Shown: piece after piece, positions 11,190 to 23,435 of the stretch
How the letters are laid out: every line of letters begins with the position of its first letter
How positions within the stretch are numbered: the first letter of the stretch is position 1
Assembly: GCA_963930645.1 (NCBI GenBank)
Contig: OZ005648.1
Coordinates: forward strand, 108,177,667 to 108,241,666
DNA: 64,000 nucleotides
Reading direction: 5' to 3'
Source of the DNA: Salticus scenicus
Taxonomy: Eukaryota; Arthropoda; Arachnida; Araneae; Salticidae
Position numbers and translations under genes: made by a program
Notes under the pieces: generated by a model
The model's database searches: none
What the model saw: only the letters and a program-made list of their open reading frames with translations
Told to the model about the DNA's origin: nothing

Positions 11190-11582
11190 TTGATTTCTTG
11201 CATTTTTTCTTCCATTTCATTTACGTTGATTAGTAACAGTTAATGTATTGTTTATTTTTTTATTTTATCAATTTCTTTTCATTGCAGATATAATTTTCTA
11301 AACAATCATTAAATCTTTTAAAATTAAATAAAATGTGATATTTCAGTTTAATAGCAGCTATTTGTAAAATAACTATTTATAGTACATAGAAAAAAATTCT
11401 TTTGGGAGGGAAAAGAAGTTTATTTATTTATTTTTATTTTTTAATTTATTTTGTCTATTAGAATCATATGGTGATATAATAAAAACGATTAAACTTATTA
11501 AATTTTTTTATTTAATTAAAATTTTTAATGATTAAGCTTATTTATATTTTTTATAATGTTATTAATTGTAACATTATTATAA
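10996..11582. other. AT-rich, microsatellites only
   Basis: Poly-A at 11022-11054 and (ATT)n at 11158-11186; the rest is AT-rich without recognisable features. Confidence 0.5.
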
Positions 11583-11650
11583 AACTAGCAAAGCCGTGCG
11601 AAATATACGCATTTTATTTCTTTTCTTATTTACCTTTAAAATTTGAAACT
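11583..11650 (-). mobile_element. Helitron-like 3' end, second family
   Basis: On the minus strand the sequence ends ...aatgcgtatatttcgcacgg ctttgctag followed by T. A close relative in plus orientation ends at 50399 (gaaaatttcgcatgggtttg ctag). The shared upstream text (ttttaaaggtaaataa) supports a second CTAG-ending family. The element would extend to the right; its 5' end is not identified. Confidence 0.55.
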
Positions 11651-12292
11651 CATAAATGTTATACCAATTTCACCACCTAATTAAAATTTTGATTTGACAA
11701 AAGCCAAATTATTAATAAAACCAAATTAATATTGTGCAATAATGAAATCAAAATCATTCAAAGAAAGGTTTCAAAATAAAATTCATGGTTCACGACACGA
11801 CCCAATTTTCATACTTCCACAGGCAGTACAATTTTAATATAGGACTCTCACGACACCTTTTAAATTTTTGTCGTCAGGTTGGCGATGACTTTTTATTAAT
11901 TTTGGTATATATATATATATATATATTTAAATAAATAAAATAAAATAATTCCTATTTTGATTATATTTTTTATGATTGTGTTTTTTAGACAATTTATGAC
12001 ACAAAAGTTCATATTCTGTATATATCTTTAAAATACTGCTAGGTTTAAAATGACGCTTGCAAAGATTCTGAAGAAACAACTCTTAAAAATACATTTTTTT
12101 TTTTCGTAAAATAATCTCATCAGACAAATGTCGTCATTTTTTCTTATTAATCCATTGAGCTAAGTCCGCGTGCTTAAATATTGTTCATGTATAAATATTA
12201 TTTTTTTATCCTCGTGTATCGTATTGTTTCGACAAAAAATAATTGAAACTGGCCTACGTTAGAGAAATATTATATAGATTATTGTACTTATA

Positions 12293-12325
<33 letters not shown>

Positions 12326-12449
12326 TTAGAGAGCGAGGGCTGGAAACCCGTGTTACTTGGTCTCGTTAATACATAATGCATATATAGCAATCTGTAAATG
12401 TTAGTTCTTAAATAAAGGCAGTGTCTTCTATCGTCCGATAAATATCAGA
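11651..12449. other. AT-rich, microsatellites; possible Helitron interior
   Basis: Contains (TA)n at about 11908-11927 and (ATT)n at 12297-12323. No terminal structures or open frames that I can support. Confidence 0.4.
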
Positions 12450-12715
12450 AGTAAAATGCCCGTTTAAGGCATTGTCGCAAGCAGTGTGAACCCAAACCCG
12501 ACATTATTCGAACGGCGAAGACGCAGTCGAATTCAATAGTAACCGAAGTGGAGTTTTGAGTGAATTTAATGACTATATTTTTTTAGCTTTTATTTGTAAA
12601 GTGATTTTTAAAAAAATATAATAATGATCTTAAAAAAAAAATAAATAAATAAATAAAAAATAAAAATAAAAATCCTTTAAATATAGTGACTAGCAAAGCG
12701 GGCAAAGCCTGCTTG
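12450..12715 (+). mobile_element. Helitron 3' end fragment
   Basis: Ends tttaaatatagtgactagca aagcgggcaaagcctgc and CTTG (a CTAG variant) at 12712-12715. The recurrent box is at 12474-12493. Its 5' end is not found. It lies only 13 bp upstream of Helitron 2, so two Helitrons are adjacent head-to-tail. Confidence 0.6.
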
Positions 12716-12865
12716 TAAATAATACTCATCTTATACTATTAAGTGAGCAATATTTGTATATTTCACTGTTCTCGAAAACGGTAGCTCGGACAGTCACGAG
12801 ATTTAACACAAAGGTGCCCCCCGAAGGGTCATCGTGCACATCGAAGTCAGATTTTCGAATTTTTG

Positions 12866-12981
12866 ATTAGTTTTTTCTTAATTAATTAATTAAAATGTGA
12901 AAATAATAACCTTCTAAATAAGCCATTTAAATTTTAACATTTTATCCATAATTTAATTGTTGTCAATTTTTTTTTCGACAA

Positions 12982-13014
<33 letters not shown>

Positions 13015-13281
13015 CGTACATTTATTTAAAATGAGGAAAATAAATCAGAAAGATTAGAAAATAAATTGAAAATATCAGTCGCATCGTTACAAATAAGATA
13101 CCAAATGAAAGGGAAAATTTTTGTAAATCCGATGCATTAAACAGCTTATCAATCGGATGATTAGTTTTTTCTATATTAATTAAAATGTGAAAATAATAAC
13201 CTTCTAATTTCTGATAAAAAAGCCATTTAAATTTTAACATTTTATCCATAATTTAATTGTTGCCAATTTTTTTTTCGACAA

Positions 13282-13325
<44 letters not shown>

Positions 13326-13470
13326 GTACATTTATTTAAAATTAGGAAAATAAATCAGAAAAATTAGAAAATAAATTAGAAATATCAGTCGCATCGTTAC
13401 AAATAAGATAGCAAATGAAAGGGAAAATTTTTGTAAATCCGATGCTTTAAACAGCTTATCAATCGGACAA
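12866..13470 (+). repeat. 300-bp tandem duplication in Helitron 2
   Basis: The stretch from taaaatgtgaaaataataac (12891) is repeated 300 bp later (13191), including the (AAT)n runs and the gatgcattaaacagcttatc block. The duplicated segment overlaps but is not the same as the one duplicated in Helitron 1. Confidence 0.8.
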
Positions 13471-14012
13471 TTAGATTTTTTAAAATTAACTAAAGTATGA
13501 ATTTTAGGTGGCAACAGCAGATGATTGTATGGAAACCGTTAGGAGAAAAAAAAAATGAAAAATCTGCTTCACATTAAGTCACATGATTTTTAAGTGGGAT
13601 TAAAAATTGCAGTTTTCAAATTCTTTTAAATTTTCTCTCACGAACACAAAAATAAAATATACAGCCTATACCTCAAAAGACCAACTTGCATTTCAAATTT
13701 CATCAATTATTTTGGTTAATAAACAAAAGTTATTATTATTATTTTTTTTTTCAAATTAAGTTTTATTCTATCTTCGAAAAGATTTATGTGATCATAGATA
13801 TAATAATATATATAGATCTATCATCCCCATATTATCGTGCAAAGATTTTTGATGCCGATAAAAAAGCTTTGGAATCAGCCATTAAGTGGTATTGAAGGAA
13901 AAAAAGAAAAATGAATTTGAGACTATATCTGGAGCTTTTCATTCACCTTTAGTAAATAAATTATTCATGAATTTTATTTGCTAAAACATTCGTGTGTATT
14001 CCCGTGTGTATT

Positions 14013-14065
14013 CACTCGGGGAAAGACTGCCATATTTTGGTAAAATCGCCGTTTTTTCCCGAGTG
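14013..14065 (+). repeat. Conserved Helitron internal hairpin, copy 2
   Basis: Same hairpin as at 7326-7378, with one change in the right arm (gttttttcccgagtg) that weakens one pair. Confidence 0.7.
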
Positions 14066-15475
14066 AAAAGGAATCACTTTTTTTCTCCCCAATGATCAAT
14101 CTACATATTATTACTATATCTATGTATGTGATACGATACATTAATAATTTGGGTTTTAAAAGTTTTTTTTAAATAGATTATTTAAACTCTATGAATCATA
14201 TTTTTATTTTATCAGTTTCATTAACAGATCCTGCTGGGCGATTTCTTAAATTTTGGAGTTGAAGTACACCGAACGTTTTTCGACAAGAAGTTTAATATAG
14301 CAACAGCCATTTTAATCTAAGTAGCGCATCAAATATATAAAAACATAAATGATTTATTTTTACACAAAATTTACAGAACAAATGCAGTTTTAAAGATAGG
14401 AAATTTATTTCAACAAGCACTATTTTAAACCTAAAAACCATTAAAAATATAAGCGGAATATAAAGGATTCTTATGTATAAACAAAAAAGAGTCTGATAAA
14501 ATTATTAGCAAAATAGTCTTCCCCTTTTCATACAAAAAAAAAAAAAAAAAAAAAAAAAAAATTCCATCGCTAATATGGCGACAAAAATTCAAAAGCCGCC
14601 AGTGGAGCGACATAATAAAGTTGTGTAACACGATAATGTTTACCTATTTATTTATTTTTTTATATAATAATCACTATGATAATTTATCATACAAACAAAT
14701 GAGCCTCTGTGTGTTACTGCATTTGCACGCTGTCGAACAGAAATATTTGAAAAATTCAAATTAATATTTAAATAAATAAATAAAAATATGTTTAATGGGA
14801 AATATATTTAACCATAAAAAGATTAGTTGTCTAAAATACGGCAGAAATAGCGCTCATAGCATATTGTTACAATGGATTAAGTCTAAAATGGTGACAAAAA
14901 TTCAAAAGCCGCCAAAGAGAACTATATTAAGGCTGTACTATCAGGTTTACAACCCATGAATTATATATAAACACAAAAAAATTAATTAACTCATGCGACA
15001 GACGTAGCCGGTCACGGCATATTGTAATATTTGGCGTGAAATTGCTATCATTTAATGGTTGATTGGATAAACAAAATAAACATATGAAATAACGTAAAAG
15101 CAAATATTATGTTGTGTAAACCCAGTTACATTTGAGTCCAGTCCGAGTTACATGTGAACAACACGTATAGTGTTGTTCACATGTAACTGGGATTCAAATA
15201 TAAAAGGGAAACTCCAATTTTTTCGATACTATCTATTTCGAAACTGTTATATAAGAAGCACCTAAATGGAAGCTCATTGGTAAACTATTGTCGCAGGTCA
15301 TAGGGACAAGCGCCCGAGTTGCAGTGGATGACCAAATCGCTGCCGAATGCAGCAGGGACCTGGAGCGAGCTTTTGAACAATTTCAGTAATTTATTTTATT
15401 TTATTTTTTATAAAGCTATATAGAAAAGAGTTTCCTTTAAATTTAGTGGTCAGCGAAGCGGGCAAAGCCTGCTAG

Positions 15476-16604
15476 TATTTTTTAATATTAATAAAACATT
15501 ACGTTGTAGATGAAAAGCGTTAATTTATTTGACACATTTTTCGACAACTCATGTAATTATGGATGCAATAAAGTAAAAGAAGAAGAAATTATAATTGAAT
15601 CAGAGCAATAATACTCTTTTGAGAAAATGTCAGCAAGTTTGTTATGTTTGTAACTAAGGGATTTTTGAAAATTCTTTCTCTGAAAGTTACCGCATTATTT
15701 CTTCTATAGTTAAAAGCACCAATATCTAAACTGACACTAAAATTTCATATAAAATCTCTTACGCCACAAATAAAGATTGAAATTAGATAATTTCGGCGTA
15801 TTTATTCACAATTAAATTACGAAACATCGAAATTAATGAGGGATTTCATTTCTCCGAAAGCTGGCGCAACGAAATAATTTAAAACAACCCCCTTCTCATC
15901 GTTTCTGTTCTGAGATGCTGTAAGGAGCTTTTCATTCACATTACGAAATTTTAGACAGAAAAAGTTATTGCGCTTAATCGCCAAATATAGAAATCTGGAG
16001 AAAGTGCCTGTAGCTCGGCCATATCTAAAAATATTATCGCCAATTGGCGAACGAACCCGATCTTTCTAGAAAATTCTACTTAAAATCAAAACAGAAGAAA
16101 AAGCAATAAGAAATTTTTTAAATTGAATTTCTAGAGAAAAATAGATCACGGATCTGTTCGTATGCGCACAAGCGCACAGTTACATAGTTTGAAATATATA
16201 TGATATTTCAGAAAAAGGAACGTTGGAATAGATGCGAAAGCCTAATAAATATTAAATTCTGTTGTTTTAATACAGGAAAGATAACCTTATTTTGAATCAA
16301 TATTTCTTTCTGTAATTTCAGACGAAAAAAGATAAATTTTTAAAGGCTTCAAAGAAAATGTATGTATACAGCATGACATATTTAAAAAAAAAAAAATGCA
16401 ATTAAATAAAAGAAATTAATAATAAAGCATATAATTTCCATTTGATTTAATTGCTTTTGTGAAATATTTCAAGTTGATTTTTCTTACATTTTTAACATTA
16501 ACAAATTCCAGACTACTGTTGTCTTTTTCATTTAATAATATAAGATTTAGAATACGACATTTTTATATTTTATCTTTAAATATCAAAGAAAAAAACAGAA
16601 GCAA

Positions 16605-16608
<4 letters not shown>
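15476..16608. other. No recognisable feature
   Basis: Less repetitive than its surroundings: I see no match to other parts of the window, no terminal repeats and no long frame. It could be unique host intergenic DNA. Confidence 0.45.

Positions 16609-16658
<50 letters not shown>
16609..16658. repeat. (TA)n microsatellite
   Basis: About 25 uninterrupted TA units. The apparent reading frame with Tyr-Ile repeats across it is an artefact. Confidence 0.95.
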
Positions 16659-16660
<2 letters not shown>

Positions 16661-16875
16661 AATAAACATATTGGAAATCAATATATACATGTATAATTTT
16701 TAATTTTATTTATTTATTTATATATTTATTAGGAATTTTAGCTTTTATGCCGAAAAAAAGTTATCAAAAAAGTGTAAATAATGCTTAAATAAATATTGTA
16801 ATATATATTTGCCATAGAACACATATAATGTAACAAAATAATAATAATAATAAACTTTTTTTTTTCTTTTAATCA

Positions 16876-17218
16876 GCCAAACAACAAAATTGAAAAGAGC
16901 TTATGGCTTCCATTTGTCAATTTGTTTTTTTTGTCTGACCGTGCTATAAGATAACTCCCCTAAATATTAATGGAATTTCTTTAAACTGATATATATATGT
17001 TATTCAAGTTCACTAGAGGATGTTCCCTACTGAAAATGGATTAAATACCACTGCTAGTTTGTGTACAGTGACTCCCGAAAGTATTCAAAGCATTGCGTTC
17101 TATGCGAGAAGTATTTCTATGAACCATATTTTGATACCTTTACTTTGCCCAAATTTTCATGAAATTGAAATATGCTATTCATATGGACAAAAGAATACTT
17201 TCAATGGTACAAATTAGC
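16876..17218 (+). repeat. Family E fragment
   Basis: Begins at ccaaacaacaaaattgaaaa and runs through the family E order: tatatgttattcaagttcac, gttccctactgaaaatgg, taaataccactgc, cccgaaagtattcaaagc and ccatattttgatacc. It joins a reversed family B fragment at about 17219. Confidence 0.65.
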
Positions 17219-17568
17219 ATAAAAATATTCTAGCATAATTCTCCCATAGACATAATGTATTTGAATACTTTTAAAAGTCTCCGTACACGAATCATTTGTC
17301 CTATTCCAATGAATAAAATCATTCAAGTAATTTCTCCATATGATACAGATGTAAAATATCGATTTTAGACTTTCTACTGATATTTGTTTTTGCGTTATGT
17401 CAATGAAAGGCCACCAGACACAGATACACATAAAAAGAGACTAATCACTAAAAACTTGAGAATTTTGGAATCAAGGGATCCAAAAATGTATAATGATATA
17501 TAAAACTCAATTTCGAAAATTTAACCCCAGATCAATATTTCTTTATCTGTATGTACAAGAGAAAAGTA
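17219..17568 (-). repeat. Family B fragment
   Basis: Reverse orientation. It matches family B from the catagacgtaatgt-like block to the 5' hairpin remnant (tacaagagaaaagt near 17555-17568), including the cagacacagatacac microsatellite and the ccccagatcaatatttc block. Confidence 0.6.
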
Positions 17569-18083
17569 AAAATATTTAATAACAATTGAAAATTGATAAC
17601 AATAGTGGTGAAGTCTACAAATTTAAACGGTTTTGATAAAGTAAAATGATTGAGTTTGTTCATTCTGGTGTTACATATATGAACCTAGTTTACTAACAAA
17701 CTACTGGGGTAGATTTAATTAAATTTTATTTTATTTTGTAGACATTTTTCTATGAAATATTGCAATTTATAAAATTTTTATTGTTTGATTTTAAGAATGT
17801 TTGAAAGTAAATTCCTCCAAAAAAATTATCTCTTTAACATTTATCAGTATTAAAAGAAGATAATCTCCTTATCAACATCAACGTAATATTTTAAAGTAAA
17901 TGTATTATTAGCGTAATATCATATTTACAAATACGTATTCGTCGTATTCCATTTTCACAATAACCATAAAAAATTATTTACTGAAATTTTCTATTATTTC
18001 TAATTTTTCCAGGGAATGCATTAAATATAATGAGGGATCTTTTATTTGTTTTTTCTTTCTTTTACTTATTGCTTTAATTTTTT
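17569..18083. other. No recognisable feature
   Basis: AT-rich; no repeats shared with the rest of the window that I can see. Confidence 0.45.
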
Positions 18084-18918
18084 CTTTCTTCTGTATTCAA
18101 TAGAAGAAAGTATTGGATTCGTAAACATTTTTGACCTCGGTTTTTTGATGGATTTACATGTTTTGAGAGCTGTAGAACACAATTTGACCATTTTTAGAAA
18201 ATGTCTGTCTGTCTGTGTGTGCGACAAAGCTTTGTGGCAACTGTATCTCAGGAACTACTGCACAGAATTTCATACAATTTGGTATGTAGTTACACCTTGA
18301 CATAAATTAGTGCCTACCAACTTTTGGTAAAAATTGTCTGACAGGTTGCGTTGCCATCCTGCTTTTTCTGAATTTTTAACATGGGGGTATAGGACAGAAT
18401 TTTGTATAAATGTGCATAAAGAGAATTATTTTTTAATCATCATTATGAAAGTTACAAGACTTATTTATAACAGAGATAGTCAACTGGGAAAAATTTTTTG
18501 TATATGTAGGGGCATCGCCTCCCCCCTCCCCCTTGGAGGGAAGTCCCCCCTCGAGGGGAATAAATTTTCATGATGGGTATCTTTAAAAAGAATTCGCCAA
18601 TACCTTTAAAATGAATGGTTGAACTATCCATCTGCGATAATTTAAAATAAGGTTATCTTTCTTTTTTATTTTTTTTTCATTCCCCCCCTCCCCCCCCCAA
18701 AAAAAAATATTATTATTATTTTTTTTATGTAATATTGAGAATAAAATGAACTTTTTTGGATATTTAGTGTTATACTACTTCTCTAATATAGAAATCGTAC
18801 TGCATTATCATGGAAGATAATTTTATTAAATAATGATTTAAAAAAATTATTTTTATTGAGTGAATTTGCATAGGAAAATATAGAATAAAGTCATGTGGTG
18901 GCCACAACATTCTAGTTT
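18084..18918 (+). mobile_element. Family A repeat, copy 5
   Basis: Full-length copy of about 835 bp: 5' hairpin (ctttcttctgtattcaatag aagaaag), gtctgtctgtctgtg core at 18202, C-run block at about 18521-18550, a T/C-rich stretch with ccccccctccccccccc, and the 3' end aatagaataaagtc with gtggtggccac and cattctag. Confidence 0.8.
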
Positions 18919-19009
18919 TCAAAATATTTTAAAATAAGTTATAATGATTCTTACAAATAAAAAGAAATTGCCATTTTGTTATTAAAACTATGGGCTACTG
19001 TAGGTATGA

Positions 19010-19042
<33 letters not shown>

Positions 19043-19395
19043 GATTTTCACAACAATAAAATAATTGTATGTAATTAGCTCGTTTTTACCATTTTTCAAC
19101 TAAAGTGTTAATGAATTTCGTCCTACTGTCTATCTGTATTTCTGTTTATCTCTCTGATGTCTGTTCTTTAATTTTCATGAATAGCATTAGATTGTCTTAA
19201 CACTGTAATATGTTATACTGATTCATGGTTATACATTCCCTATTGAAAATGGTGTGAATTCCACTACTGATTTTGTACAGGGACTCACAAAAGGATTTCT
19301 ATTACATTACAAGAGCTATTTTTAAAGCATATTTGAATAATTTTTTATACATTAAAAACATAACGAGATTAACATACATTAATTATATATCCAGC
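18919..19395 (+). repeat. Spacer with poly-T, then family E fragment
   Basis: Poly-T at 19012-19037. From about 19120 the family E order is seen again (gtctatctgtatttctg, cattccctattgaaaatgg, tttgtacagggactcac). The E sequence is cut at 19395 by a MITE. Confidence 0.5.
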
Positions 19396-19717
19396 CATAG
19401 CCTCCTAAACTAGATGCCTGTCACGTGGCTTGAAAACTTGGCAACAGTTCAAGCGGTAGACAGTGCCACCTGCTACAGATTGCGCGACATTTTTATTCAA
19501 CAGCCACCAAAAATTTTTTAAAGTGGGATTTGATATACATAAAAGACGAATAGAATCGAAGAAGCGTCGATTATATATATTATTTATCACTTCTTAAAAT
19601 TATTGGTGACAGCTGAATAAAAAAGTCGCGCATAATGTACCAGGTGGCGCTGTCTACCGCTTGAACTGTTGCCAAGTTTCCGAGCCACGCGACAGGCATC
19701 TTGTTTAGGAGGCTATG
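19396..19717. mobile_element. 322-bp MITE with long inverted repeats
   Basis: The ends are catagcctcctaaac and gtttaggaggctatg. The arms are about 120 bp each (shared blocks: ttggcaacagttcaagcggt, gtagacagtgccacctg), so the element can fold almost completely. No coding capacity. The target duplication is unclear (atcca lies near both sides), so the superfamily is not assigned. Confidence 0.75.
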
Positions 19718-21048
19718 ATCCAATACATGCTTTCTATCAAACATACGAGGAGCTTTAATGATTGATTTACACAGCCGCACACAAGTATTTTGTTACATTT
19801 GGAGGTATAAGAGGAATTTTCTCAAAGTCCATTTCTAATTTTTGTAATAGATTTCAATATTTATAACAATAAAGTTAAAAAATGTTTCAGACTTTGGCTG
19901 TCCGTCTGTCAACATTTTTGTCCGTCTATATATATTTGTTCTCTAAATTCCAGAAATGCTTTTAGAATGCTTTGAAACTGATATTCGTAAGGAGGTTCTG
20001 TATGACACGTTCTCTATTAAAAATTGTGTAAATAATGCCTCTAGCTTGTGTTCAGAAACTCACAAAAAAATTTTTATACGTTACAGTCTATGAGATGTAT
20101 TTCTTTAAAGCATATTCCAATATTTTCATGTTTTCTGAAAAATTTCGAGATTAACATACACATTATTCAGAGGTACAAAACTATGTTTTCTCTAGCAAAT
20201 GGTCTAATTAAGATTGGTTTATATAGCCCCAACATGATGTAAATTGAAATTACTCAATGTATATTTTCTGTGCTGGGAAGATCTTTTCCTTTCTTTTTTT
20301 CTTCAATATATGGTGCACATGCCGTTTGAATATACAATTTACAAGGCTACACAAATGCACAATTTATGAGTTTTCTATGGAAAAATTTCATAAAATCAAT
20401 TTTTGAGAGTTTTTGTATTCCATAGTTAAAATCTAAATGTATTTTTGCCTCGCGGTTTTTAAGCGTATACAGGGTTTCAGCAAAAGCATATTATTCTATA
20501 GTTTTTCTTTATTAGTAATCTCTTTATAAGTGATAAAGTTCTTTAAAACTAGTAAAGGTACAACTGGAATATTAGTCCAAGACTCCTTTTTGGAGATAAA
20601 TTTTAAACGATTACTTCCTTTTTAGCACTTTCCAACAAAACTGAAAAGTGTTTATGACTTCGGATTGTCTGTCGGTCTGTCCGTCCGTTTGTCGGTCTGC
20701 ATTCTAATTCCCGTCAATATTCATTTAATTCAATGAAACTTATATATGTTATTAAAATTTACTATGGGATATTCCCCATTGAAAATGGATTAAATACCGC
20801 TACTGGTTTACGTAAAGGGACACCCGAAAGAATTCAAAAGTACTTGCGTTCTATAGAGAGAACGCACACCATATATATATACACCACACCTATATATACA
20901 CCATATTTTAATATAACCATATAACCTTTGGTCACAAGTCATAATGGAATTGACATCTATTAGTCATATGCACAAGAAAAACGTTTTCTACAGAATATTA
21001 GTATGGTTAGTATTAAGATTTACATAGGGCCACACAAAAATATTAATG
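19718..21048 (+). repeat. Family E copies (degenerate, tandem)
   Basis: At least two forward copies, with starts near 19882 and 20627 (gcactttccaacaaaactga, aaagtgtttatgacttcgg), each with gtctgtc-type cores and the cattgaaaatgg / aaataccgctactgg / acacccgaaag blocks. Much indel variation; no coding potential. Confidence 0.6.
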
Positions 21049-22967
21049 CAGTGGTTCTCAAAGGGTGTGGCTATAGGCATACTGGTGTGCCCTAGAAGAT
21101 TTCTAGGTGCGCCCTATTGTATTCTAGAGAAATATATGCTCATATATGATATGCATAAATAATCTTTTACCATTTCATAACGGATATAATGCTCTTTTTG
21201 TCAAACACATCATTATTATGTTAACGAACAGCGGTTTTTCTTCCAAAAAGCAGCCATTTATACTTATTGGGGGTATTCTTGTTTTATGCATATCACTGTT
21301 TTTGAAATTTTTGAAATTTTTGAAATTTTTTATTATGTGCATATTATCTTTTCTAAAATAAATTCCTCCAATTAAAATGCATGGATTTCACAAAAGAAAC
21401 GTCATATTGAAAAACCCCACACAGAAAATGAATAAATGATAAATAATACCAATAAAAAGGGAAAATCAAAAGAATACACAGAAATAAGACGAAAGTTATT
21501 TTCAACGCCATATTTAATTGAATTAGGATTTTTTGCCCTCACCACAGTTAGATTTAAAGCAAGAACAAAAAAAAAAAACATGCAGTTCGCATTGATTAGT
21601 ATCACTTTCCAACTCTACGTACTCGCTGCATTAACATTCAATATTCTTTGCCTATACGTTATCACACAACCGACAGACAAAAAGCAGACAGACAGACTAA
21701 CTTAATTCATAATGACACTCAAACATTGTTGAAAAGTGTTAAAATTGCTTAACACAGACGGAAATGCGATTCTAGCAATTTCCAGTTGTAACCATTAATG
21801 TATCTGAATATTTTAATGTAGCCCAGTAAACGAACGCTAAGCATGTCATATTTTATACAAAATATTTTTTAGCACATTAATGTCATATAGCAAGTGTTAG
21901 CATAAATGTCAATTTCATTATGATTTTTGCAATAGAAAGTTAATTAAATGTGATTCACAAAAATGTCTCTCCTAAAACGCAATGCATTGGCATTATTTGA
22001 GTGTCCTTGTACACAAACTAGTTGTACAGAGTTTATTAATGGAATTTTAAATAAGGAAAAATCCACAATGAACTTGAAAACATATATCATTCTTAGGAAA
22101 TCATGAAAACAACTATAGATGCTGAAGGCGGGCAGACGGACAGTCAAACAGGCCGATAAACAAATTCAAATCATATTCATTCTTAAATAAAGTAGAAAGT
22201 GCTAAAGATGCTTAATAAAAATGAAAATGCAATTCCAATTTTTTCCTTATATAGCCCTTAATAATCTAAACATTTTCATGCGCACTTGTAAATCTTAATG
22301 CTAATTGTACTATATACTAAGGAAAGCATTCTTTTGTGCATATGAATAACATATTTCAATTTCATTAAGATTTGTGCAAAGTAAACGTATTAAAATATAG
22401 TGTATGGAAATATCTGTCATAGAACGCAATGCTTTTGAATACTTTCGGGTGTCCCTACACACAAACTGGTGGTGGTATTTACTCCATTTTTAATGTGAAT
22501 ATCCAAATGTGAACTTGAATAACATATTTCAATTTTATTAAGATTTGTGCAAAGTAAAGGTATTAAAATATGGTTTATGGAAATACCTATCGAACGCAAT
22601 GTTTTGGGATAATTTCGGGTGTCCTTGTACACAAACCAATAGTGGTATTTACTCCATTTTCAATAGGTAGCATCCGATAGTGAACTTGTATAACAAATAT
22701 CAGTTTCAAGAAATTCCATTAATATTTAAGCCTTACGGGACTTAGAGTGTGGACAGATAGACAAACTGAAGACATAAAAACTTTTCAACCTTGTCGGAAA
22801 GTGTTAAAGAGAAAGGTCTATGTACAGACGAGTGAAAATGAGAGTGTGCCTTTTAAATATTTAACTTCATTATTTAAACACATTTATCAGGAATTTGTAT
22901 ATAATGTGCCTACACTTATTTGCAAGATTTTGATTTGCCCCGACTTCAAAGAGTTCGAGAACCACTG
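21049..22967. mobile_element. Possible hAT element remnant, filled with family E
   Basis: The ends cagtggttctcaaa (21049) and the inverted gagttcgagaaccactg (22951-22967) resemble hAT termini. The left end continues with a gtgtgccctagaag...aggtgcgccc block and the right end with gagagtgtgcc. The flanking 8-mers (tattaatg and cattgcaa) do not match, so they may not be the two ends of one insertion event. The interior between about 21400 and 22810 is family E. Confidence 0.45.
21700..22810 (-). repeat. Family E copies, reverse
   Basis: Reverse-oriented E units. The cacttttcaac-type hairpin is at about 22783-22806, the cagacggacag microsatellite at 22133-22145, and gtgtccctacacacaaactg blocks at 22451 and 22621. 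Units of about 160-600 bp are partly duplicated. Confidence 0.6.
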
Positions 22968-23202
22968 CATTGCAATTTTCTTTTTACTTCCATCACCCGA
23001 CTACCGTAGGTAATGGAAGTACTGAGGTGAGTCTAAAAATCTGATATCGTTTTCACCTAATTTACACGTTTTAAGGTGTCGTGAGTCCAAAAAAGTAGTT
23101 TTTGGCAATTGGTCAGTGTGTGATGTATGTATATATGGGGAATCTCCTGGCTATCGTCTCTTCGAAACTAATAAAGATAGAACAACGAAACTTCAGGATT
23201 GA

Positions 23203-23435
23203 TGGTTGGTTGGTTGGAGGATTAAGGCCGATTGACTCCTTATGTGTCCTAGGCCTATAGGGGGAATGCCCTCCGTGGGTGTCTTTCTAAGGGGTCCTAG
23301 CCCGTATTTACGCGAGTTTCGGAGGAAACCACGGAAAACTCCGAACGGCTAGGTCGATGAGCGCGACCTGGGATCGAACCCGGCACCTCCCATCTACCAG
23401 CTTTGAGCGCAGAACCGCTCGGCCGCTGGTGGGCC
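23203..23435 (-). mobile_element. tRNA-derived SINE
   Basis: On the minus strand the head has a tRNA-like A box (ggccgagcggtt, 23413-23424) and a perfect B box (ggttcgatcc, 23371-23380), the internal RNA polymerase III promoter. The pattern is most like a Ser/Leu-type tRNA. A body with ttttccgtggtttcctccg and a (CCAA)n tail follows. It is flanked by the 12-bp duplication cttcaggattga (23191-23202 and 23436-23447). Length 233 bp. The body recalls arthropod SINEs with a conserved central domain; I cannot name the domain with certainty. Confidence 0.88.
23371..23424 (-). promoter_or_regulatory. Pol III internal promoter (A and B boxes) of the SINE
   Basis: A box at 23413-23424 and B box at 23371-23380, about 33 bp apart, a normal spacing for a type 2 promoter. 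Whether it is transcribed cannot be seen. Confidence 0.75.

Larger units (their letters stand above)
12729..15475 (+). mobile_element. Helitron 2 (non-autonomous, 2747 bp)
   Basis: The 5' end TCTTATACTATTAAGTGAGC is preceded by A (12728). The 3' end is gcgggc aaa gcctgc closing in CTAG (15472-15475) followed by T. Colinear with Helitron 1 over the 3' 2.1 kb (shared hairpin, shared box at 15339-15360, shared terminus). It differs by indels, by a local inverted repeat at about 15119-15190 (gttacatttgag / caaatgtaac-type), and by its own tandem duplication. No Rep/helicase frame. Confidence 0.85.

Noticed and set aside
21049..22967. One intact hAT element
   Set aside because: The ends look hAT-like, but the flanking 8-mers differ, so I report it only as a possible remnant.
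23203..23435. Functional tRNA gene
   Set aside because: The A and B boxes are present, but the sequence does not close into a tRNA acceptor stem and is followed by a SINE body, tail and target duplication.
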